Positions 58,551 through 64,000 of a DNA stretch of 64,000 nucleotides are shown one piece after another. The first letter of the stretch is position 1. Each line of letters opens with the position of its first letter. The notes below the pieces were generated by a model. It was not told the DNA's origin and did not search any database. It was given only the letters and a program-made list of their open reading frames with translations. Source of the DNA: UBA877 sp035506155 (lineage in GTDB: Bacteria; Chloroflexota; Anaerolineae; Anaerolineales; Villigracilaceae); the NCBI GenBank assembly GCA_035506155.1, contig DATJPX010000041.1, forward strand, positions 1 to 64,000, given 5' to 3'. The translations under genes and the position numbers were made by a program.

Positions 58551-61101
58551 TCGATTGCGCCGGGCGGACCAATTCGCGCAGGATCGCAAGTGTTTCAGCC
58601 TTGCCCCCCATCCCATTTTCTCCGGCCGGACCGACGCACGAAGGACAGCCGTCCTCGCACTCGCATTCCTGGACCAATTCCAGGCCTCGTTGGACGAGCT
58701 CCTCGTGCAATTCGAACAATTTCTGGCTGAAACCGATCCCGGCCGGGACGTCATCATAGATGACCACACCGGGTTGTCCGAGCGTCGCCAGGGATGGGTC
58801 GGTATGCAGGCCAAGGTCGCCAGGGTCGCACATCAGGAAGAGCGGTGCCAGCTGGCCGAGCACACTGCCCAGTCCTGCCAGCCCGGAGCGGACGCGCACG
58901 TTCTGCTCGGCCTGGTGATGGCAGGTGGGGCAGAGAGTGACCAGGTTCTCCATCCGGTTGGCCTGCTCGCGCAGGACCTGGCCGTGCTCGCCGCGGAAGG
59001 TGCGGAACGGGATCTTGTGGTGGACGTCGTGCTGGCGGCCGTTCGCTTCGAGCGCACCGCAGACCTGGCAGCGATACCCATCCCGTGCACGCACCCGCTC
59101 CCGCAGCTTGGGCCAGTCCGGCCCGTAGTCGTTGGGGGCGTTCGTCCACAAGCCTTCCTTGCTCAACGCCTTGACGGTCTCGTCGGAAACGGTCAGCCAG
59201 TAGCCGGTGGTCTGGAACTCGGTGGGTGGCAGGTCAAGCGGTTCCATGCCCAGGTTTTCGCGGGTGAACCAGCGCAGCTTTTTGAAACCAGCCACCCGCA
59301 GGGTGACCTGCAGTTCGCCCCACCCTTTTTCCCCGCCCGGGACGGCCGCCTGATCTGACTGGCTGAGGACTTTTATCTCGGTCTGACGCTGCGGTTCGGT
59401 GTAGTAATCCAGCGCCACCGGGATCAGCGTGGCGAGTGCACGGTCAGAGTTGAGATCCTGGACGTAATACTGCTGGCCTTCGTGCAGATAGACGGCCCTC
59501 GGGTGGACCATCCAGGGCGCCGAGGCCATGTCCACCTCGCCCAGGGTCCAGGGAGAGCCGCCGTCCTCGACTTGCAGGACCACATTCTCCGGCGAAGCCG
59601 AGCGCAGGGAGAGGCCCGCAGCAGGATACGAATCCGCCATCCAGAAATATTTTTCTTTGGAAAGGTGGGCTTCCTGGCTTGTGACCAGGAAATCGAGATA
59701 TTCCTGGACCGTCGCAGGGGGAAGCGAACCGAAACCCTCGCCCTTCTCGAAGGGCAGTTCGAACATTGCGCAGCGCAGGTGGTTGAGCAGGATCAAGAGG
59801 TGGTCAGGGTCGATCAGGGCCTGTTCAGGGGAGCGTCCGAAGAAGTAGTCGGGATGGTGAGCCAGGAACTGGTCGAGCGGATTGGCGGTCGTCACCAGGA
59901 CCGCCAGGGCGGGGTCGTCGCCTCGGCCAGCCCGGCCGGCCTGCTGCCAGGTGCTGGCGATCGTCCCCGGGTAACCGACCAGGACTGCCGCGCCCAGCCC
60001 ACCGATGTCGATGCCCAGCTCGAGGGCGTTAGTGGCGACGACCGCCCGGACCGAGCCGTCGCGCAGGCCTTTTTCGATCTCCCGGCGCTGATTGGGCAGG
60101 TACCCTGACCGATACCCGCGGACGCCCTCCTCTCCTTTGGATCCGGCAGGGCCGGGTTGGGGGGAAGAACCCTCCTGCAAATATTTCAGCAGGATCTCCA
60201 CGCTGCGGCGGGATCGGGCAAAGACGACGGATTGGATGTTCTGCGCCAGCAGGTCCTGGGTCAGGCGGACGCTTTCCAGCAGCGAGCTCTTCCGCAGGCC
60301 GATGGACTCGTCCAACACCGGCGGATTGTAGACCAGGAAGTGCCTTTCGCCGCGCGAAGAGCCGTCCCGGTCGACCAGCGCCACCGGGGCCTCGATCAGC
60401 CTTTCAGCCAGGGCCTGGGGGTTGCCAATGGTTGCGGAGGTCAGGATGAATTGCGGGTTGGCTCCGTGGAACCTGGCCACCCGCCTCAACCGGCGGAGGA
60501 CGTTGGCGAAGTGCGAGCCGAAGACTCCCCGATACGTGTGCATTTCGTCGATAACTACGAAGCTGAGATTGCGGAAAAAGTCCGTCCAGCTGGTGTGGTG
60601 TGGCAGGATGCCGGTATGCAGCATGTCGGGATTGGTGAAGACGATGTTGGCGTTCTTCCGGATCGCCGGCCGGTGGGACTGTGGCGTGTCGCCGTCGTAA
60701 ATGGCAGCTTTCAAATCCGGGAGGAAACTTTCCAGGCTGGTCAGGTTGGCCAGTTGGTCCTGCGTCAGGGCCTTCGTGGGGAATAGGTAAAGCGCCCGGG
60801 CATGCTGGTTTTCAAGCAGCCCGGCCAGGACGGGCAGGTTGTATCCCAGGGTTTTGCCGCTGGCCGTACCCGTCGCCAGGATGACATTTTTGCCGAGGCG
60901 GGCCTGCTCCCAGGCGTCTACCTGATGGCTGTAGAGCGATTCCAAGCCGCGGGCGGCCAGCGCCTCCGCCAGGATGGGCGGCAAGTCGGCGGGGAACGGA
61001 CGCAGATCGGCCGGCCGGGCCGGGGTCGTCTGCCAGACCGGCACGTTTGGGGCGATATCGGGGTCCGTCCGCCAGATGGCGAGCAAGTCACTCAGAGCCA
61101 T
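58543..61101 (-). CDS. MrfA-like DEAH helicase with inserted HNH motif and DUF1998 tail
   Basis: 852 residues. Superfamily 2 motifs: ATGTASGKTLGYNLP (I), VIDEMHTYRG (II, DEMH), SATIGNP (III), and ATNALELGIDIGGLG plus WQQAGRAGR (V, VI). The C-terminal DUF1998 domain ends in ECECEDGCPSC, the four-cysteine cluster known in MrfA (mitomycin repair). Between the two, residues about 672-738 contain RDGYRCQVCG, HDVHHKIPF and ENLVTLCPTCHH, an HNH nuclease pattern with two CxxC pairs. A role in DNA repair is known for the family; the nuclease addition is unusual. Confidence 0.93.
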   Translation of the reverse strand: MALSDLLAIWRTDPDIAPNVPVWQTTPARPADLRPFPADLPPILAEALAARGLESLYSHQVDAWEQARLGKNVILATGTASGKTLGYNLPVLAGLLENQHARALYLFPTKALTQDQLANLTSLESFLPDLKAAIYDGDTPQSHRPAIRKNANIVFTNPDMLHTGILPHHTSWTDFFRNLSFVVIDEMHTYRGVFGSHFANVLRRLRRVARFHGANPQFILTSATIGNPQALAERLIEAPVALVDRDGSSRGERHFLVYNPPVLDESIGLRKSSLLESVRLTQDLLAQNIQSVVFARSRRSVEILLKYLQEGSSPQPGPAGSKGEEGVRGYRSGYLPNQRREIEKGLRDGSVRAVVATNALELGIDIGGLGAAVLVGYPGTIASTWQQAGRAGRGDDPALAVLVTTANPLDQFLAHHPDYFFGRSPEQALIDPDHLLILLNHLRCAMFELPFEKGEGFGSLPPATVQEYLDFLVTSQEAHLSKEKYFWMADSYPAAGLSLRSASPENVVLQVEDGGSPWTLGEVDMASAPWMVHPRAVYLHEGQQYYVQDLNSDRALATLIPVALDYYTEPQRQTEIKVLSQSDQAAVPGGEKGWGELQVTLRVAGFKKLRWFTRENLGMEPLDLPPTEFQTTGYWLTVSDETVKALSKEGLWTNAPNDYGPDWPKLRERVRARDGYRCQVCGALEANGRQHDVHHKIPFRTFRGEHGQVLREQANRMENLVTLCPTCHHQAEQNVRVRSGLAGLGSVLGQLAPLFLMCDPGDLGLHTDPSLATLGQPGVVIYDDVPAGIGFSQKLFELHEELVQRGLELVQECECEDGCPSCVGPAGENGMGGKAETLAILRELVRPAQSRK

Positions 61102-61139
61102 AATCTTCCTGAAGCCGGCTTGAACTGGGAATGTCTACC

Positions 61140-62555
61140 TCAAGCCCCATGCATCCGCAAGGCGATGAGCATGGTCAGCGTAATGATATCTGCACTGTAG
61201 AGGATGCACAGGGCTACGATCCAGGCTCCGGCGGCGGCCCGAATCCAAAGCAGCCGCCCGGCCAGGCGGGACCAAATTGCCTCACCGGCTCGAAGGAAAA
61301 GGATCGGGAAGGTAAGGATGGCGGGATAGATAAAGATCGGTTTAAAGACTGAGAAATCCCGGTACTCGACTGCGTAAAGAATGAGAAAAAGGACGAATCC
61401 CGCGAACGTGATGATGGTCAAACCGAAGTGAACATTCGAAGCCAAACCTGCATCGCGTTTGAGGATTGCTTGCAGGGCTAAAACGATTTCCATGATTGCG
61501 CCAATCAAGAGGCAGGCAGTGGGTAGTAGGGCAAGGATGTAAATCGCCCGGGCAAGATTGAACGCCCGGTCACCATCTGCCGACCAGGAGGTTGGCCAGT
61601 TGTCGAAGTGGACGGAATGAGCCCGGCCGTACAGTTGTGTCCAGAGGGATGTCCGGTTGGGGGAATAGTCATCTTTATTCATGATAAGCGGGTTCCGTAA
61701 CAGGTCGATGAATTTGAAGGTGAATAATCCATCCTGAATGGAGAGGATTCCCGGCCTGAACGAAGGGTTGGATGACTGAATAAAGAAGTGCGGTAGCGGT
61801 TGCCTCGTAATATTCAATTGGAGCGGCGAACCATATAGGCGATAATTCGAGATGTATTGATTCAGAGGATTGATGATCGAAACCAGCAAGGTGACGAACC
61901 CGAACAGCACAGTCGTGAGCAACATGCGGATCCGCAGTCGTTTTTCCAGCCCCGCTTTGACGAGGAATGCCAGGAAGATCGCGCCTGCTGTCACCCAGCC
62001 GTTCGTTTTCGTGGAAATTCCCAAAATGGTGAAAATGAGGATGAGCAGGAATGTGCCTGGTTTCTGCTTCTGCAGGAAGGCATATGTGCAGAACAATGCA
62101 AGCGTGGAGAACAGGATCATGAAAGTATCATTCGTGGCCTGGGAATTGATTCCGGTTAAATTTGGATTCAGCGCCACGAGTCCAAAGGCGAGGACTTTGA
62201 GGAATTCGCTCTTTCCTGGCCAGCGCAGGACAAAAAGACCGATGACGAGAATGGTGAGCAACCCGGCTGCACAATTGACCAATTCGACCGCCAGGACCAG
62301 CGTGTCCTGCCCGGCGTTTTCAAGGCCGCTGAGCTGGAGGAATTTGGCCATCGAGTAGTGGAACAATTTCGGCTGGAAACATTCCCAACAGTCCGTCTTT
62401 ATGGGAAGGCTGGACGTCTTCAGGATGAGTTGGATGACTGTGATGTGGTCGTCGTTGGATTGACGGTTATAGGATACAAGCCCCAGGCGCAGTCCTGCGG
62501 AGAGGAGGAAGACAACCAGAAAAAGGATTTGGGTGCGTCGACTCGTTGCAGTCAA
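61140..62555 (-). CDS. Multi-helix membrane protein, probable GT39-type glycosyltransferase
   Basis: 471 residues, about eleven helices. The first loop after helix 1 has YNRQSNDDHITVIQLILK, with acidic residues as in dolichyl-phosphate-type transferases, and LPIKTDCWECFQPKLFHY. Its composition is visibly less GC-rich than the neighbours and its codon use is more AT-tolerant, suggesting a separate history. A 38-nt gap separates it from the helicase. Possible product: sugar transfer to lipid or protein outside the membrane. No substrate can be set. Confidence 0.6.
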   Translation of the reverse strand: MTATSRRTQILFLVVFLLSAGLRLGLVSYNRQSNDDHITVIQLILKTSSLPIKTDCWECFQPKLFHYSMAKFLQLSGLENAGQDTLVLAVELVNCAAGLLTILVIGLFVLRWPGKSEFLKVLAFGLVALNPNLTGINSQATNDTFMILFSTLALFCTYAFLQKQKPGTFLLILIFTILGISTKTNGWVTAGAIFLAFLVKAGLEKRLRIRMLLTTVLFGFVTLLVSIINPLNQYISNYRLYGSPLQLNITRQPLPHFFIQSSNPSFRPGILSIQDGLFTFKFIDLLRNPLIMNKDDYSPNRTSLWTQLYGRAHSVHFDNWPTSWSADGDRAFNLARAIYILALLPTACLLIGAIMEIVLALQAILKRDAGLASNVHFGLTIITFAGFVLFLILYAVEYRDFSVFKPIFIYPAILTFPILFLRAGEAIWSRLAGRLLWIRAAAGAWIVALCILYSADIITLTMLIALRMHGA

Positions 62556-62647
62556 TCGATCCTCCGGGATGCAATTTCAAAAAGTATAACATACTCTCTT
62601 TTTCGGCTTCCTCAGGTGAGTGGGGGGAGTCGGGCATTGAAAATCCT

Positions 62648-62676
62648 TGACAAATATTAGTAACTCGTTTATTATT
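62648..62676 (+). promoter_or_regulatory. Promoter of the PadR gene with CTCGT repeats
   Basis: TTGACA (62648-62653), 17 nt, TATTAT (62671-62676). CTCGT occurs at 62665, 62686 and 62700, the first and last as TAACTCGT. These could be repressor half-sites. No other gene is seen in the gap 62556-62761. Confidence 0.75.
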
Positions 62677-62761
62677 TTGCACTGCTCGTAAATGATAACT
62701 CGTAGACTAATTGATTTCCTGCTTCGATTTCCATAATATGCTGGCCAAGGTCTGATTTTGG

Positions 62762-63382
62762 ATGTCCGTCCGTAATGCCATTCTCGGTCTGCTTGCCCAA
62801 AAACCCCGCCACGGATACGAACTCCGGGCGGCTTTCGAGGCCGTCGTCGGCGGGGATGCCAATTGGGAAGTCAAGCCCGCCCAGATATACACGACCCTTG
62901 AGCGACTCGAAGAGGCCGGCCTGGTGGAGCGCGCCTCCGACCTGGGCGAGGGGGACGAACCTTCCCGGCGGGTGTATGCCGTCACCGAATCCGGGCGGGA
63001 GGTGCTCACGGAATGGTTTGCTAGCGGGATCACTCCTGAGCACCAGCGGGATGAGTTCTTCGTCAAGCTGATGATCGGACTGGCCAGCGGCGAGGCGGAT
63101 CCCGCCCGGATCATCCAGACCCAGCGCGCTCATCTGTACCAGGACCTCCATGCGGCCACCAGCCTGCGCAATAGCTACGATCCCAAGATGGCCATGGCGC
63201 AGATCCTGCTGCTCGACAAGGCCATCATGCACCTGGAAGCCGACCTGCGCTGGCTGGATATTATCGAACAGCGGCTGGAGGAAGTCAAGCGCCAACCGCT
63301 TCCCGAGCCTGAAATCCGACCGCGCGGCCGGCCACGCAAGAATGGCACCCATGCAGCCGGACCGTTTCATCTGGAGAAATGA
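62762..63382 (+). CDS. PadR-family transcriptional regulator
   Basis: 206 residues. The winged helix has SVRNAILGLLAQKPRHGYEL, IYTTLERLEEAGLVER and RRVYAVTESGREVL, all PadR signatures. A long C-terminal helical dimer domain (Vir_act_alpha-like, about 95-185) is followed by a basic AT-hook-like tail with RPRGRPRKNG. The AT-hook-like ending is unusual for PadR. It sits 2 nt before an alpha/beta hydrolase gene, which it probably regulates. Confidence 0.93.
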   Translation: MSVRNAILGLLAQKPRHGYELRAAFEAVVGGDANWEVKPAQIYTTLERLEEAGLVERASDLGEGDEPSRRVYAVTESGREVLTEWFASGITPEHQRDEFFVKLMIGLASGEADPARIIQTQRAHLYQDLHAATSLRNSYDPKMAMAQILLLDKAIMHLEADLRWLDIIEQRLEEVKRQPLPEPEIRPRGRPRKNGTHAAGPFHLEK

Positions 63383-63384
63383 CC

Positions 63385-64000
63385 ATGCTCTACACTGAGA
63401 TTACCGGAAACCCATCAGGGTCCAGCATCCTCTTCCTCCATGGCGGAGGGGGCGGCGGCTGGATGTGGCGCCCGCAGGTGGATTCGCTCAAGGGAGCCTA
63501 CCACCTCCTGGTCCCTGACCTGGCCGAGCATGGCCGAAGCGCGGCGATCAAGCCCTTTACGATCGCTGAAAGCGTAGACCAGGTTGCTGAAATCGTCCGC
63601 AGCCACGCCCACGGCGGGAAGGCCCACTTGGTGGGACTTTCAGAGGGTGCCCAGATCGCCGTTGCCCTGCTGGCGAAATCGCCGGAGCTGGTCGACCATG
63701 CCGTCATCAGCAGCGCCCTGGTCAGGCCGATTGCCGGAATGAGCTGGTTCGGCGCGGGGAGCTGGGCGGCCATGTACCGATCCATCGAACCGCTCAACAA
63801 ATACGAATGGTGGATTCGCCTGAATATGCGCTCGAATGGCATCCCCGACCGGTTTTTGCCTGAGATGCGCGAGACCTACAAATCCCTGACGGCGGAGGCA
63901 TTTGCCCACGTCATCGTCGAAAACCAAAAATTCCACCTGCCCGCCGGCCTGGAGAAAGTCACCTCGCCCACCTTGGTGGTGGGAGGCGCGAAAGAGTACA
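63385..64000 (+). CDS. Alpha/beta hydrolase, 5' part (runs off the window)
   Basis: From ATG at 63385 (GGAG 8 nt upstream; ATG at 63379 overlapping the PadR stop is the alternative) the frame stays open to the window end, 205 codons. It has the oxyanion stretch FLHGGGGGGWMW, the nucleophile elbow GLSEGAQ (GxSxG) and VPDLAEHGRS; the catalytic Asp and His lie at or beyond the edge. It is probably co-transcribed with PadR. Substrate unknown. Confidence 0.88.
   Translation, partial: MLYTEITGNPSGSSILFLHGGGGGGWMWRPQVDSLKGAYHLLVPDLAEHGRSAAIKPFTIAESVDQVAEIVRSHAHGGKAHLVGLSEGAQIAVALLAKSPELVDHAVISSALVRPIAGMSWFGAGSWAAMYRSIEPLNKYEWWIRLNMRSNGIPDRFLPEMRETYKSLTAEAFAHVIVENQKFHLPAGLEKVTSPTLVVGGAKEY

Overview
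The window is a GC-rich (by eye about 60%) bacterial chromosome segment that is almost fully coding. It has no rRNA, tRNA or CRISPR. Its gene content fits a Chloroflexota (Anaerolineae-like) genome: a giant MalT-type LuxR regulator, PQQ-repeat lipoproteins, KimA-type permeases with KdpE regulators, and several small proteins I associate with that phylum. That placement is an inference, because no marker gene is present.

Region 1 (1-19.3 kb) is a potassium-homeostasis island. After the edge of a transposase come three paralogous KimA/YdaO-type K+ permease genes (326-2164, 3187-5019, 16317-18149). A complete kdp operon runs leftward from 16109 to 7303 in the order 33-aa miniprotein, kdpF, kdpA, kdpB, a DUF4118-GAF protein, kdpC, kdpD, kdpE. 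Two extra KdpE-like regulators without their own kinase each sit directly upstream of a permease. A ClC-CBS-TrkA_C protein is divergent from the second permease. The four leftward promoter regions of this island share a 48-bp operator module of four NCAAN half-sites (mostly TCAAG) at offsets 0, 11, 32 and 43. It occurs once before kdp, once before the second permease, and twice before each orphan-regulator operon. This is the strongest candidate for an undescribed regulatory system here: one K+ regulon probably wired through KdpD and three interchangeable OmpR-family regulators.

Region 2 (19.3-33.5 kb) is accessory metabolism and sensing. It holds a GH31 glycosidase, a MarR-controlled heterodimeric ABC exporter with a textbook promoter/operator, a 921-aa LuxR/MalT ATPase regulator, a small conserved protein, a DUF4386-like membrane protein, two tandem PQQ-propeller lipoproteins and small uncharacterised genes.

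Region 3 (33.6-44.7 kb) is a leftward block. A dipeptide/oligopeptide ABC transporter (substrate-binding protein, oppB, oppC, oppD, oppF) is followed by DUF58, TgpA-like transglutaminase and MoxR genes. OppC carries an insertion of about 120 residues that resembles a solute-binding domain, and the DUF58 gene seems to start at a non-standard ACG codon.

Region 4 (44.8-64 kb) is mixed. It contains an HD-domain protein and a two-gene ATPase module behind a GAAC-N4-GTTC operator. A leftward M16 peptidase pair is linked to a repeat-rich membrane protein and acpS. Next come a flavin reductase, purB with a PIG-V-like mannosyltransferase, an RHH repressor with an MFS exporter behind a perfect 20-bp palindrome, and a lipoprotein. 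The end holds an MrfA-like helicase with an inserted HNH motif, a lower-GC glycosyltransferase-like gene, and PadR with the start of an alpha/beta hydrolase that runs off the window.
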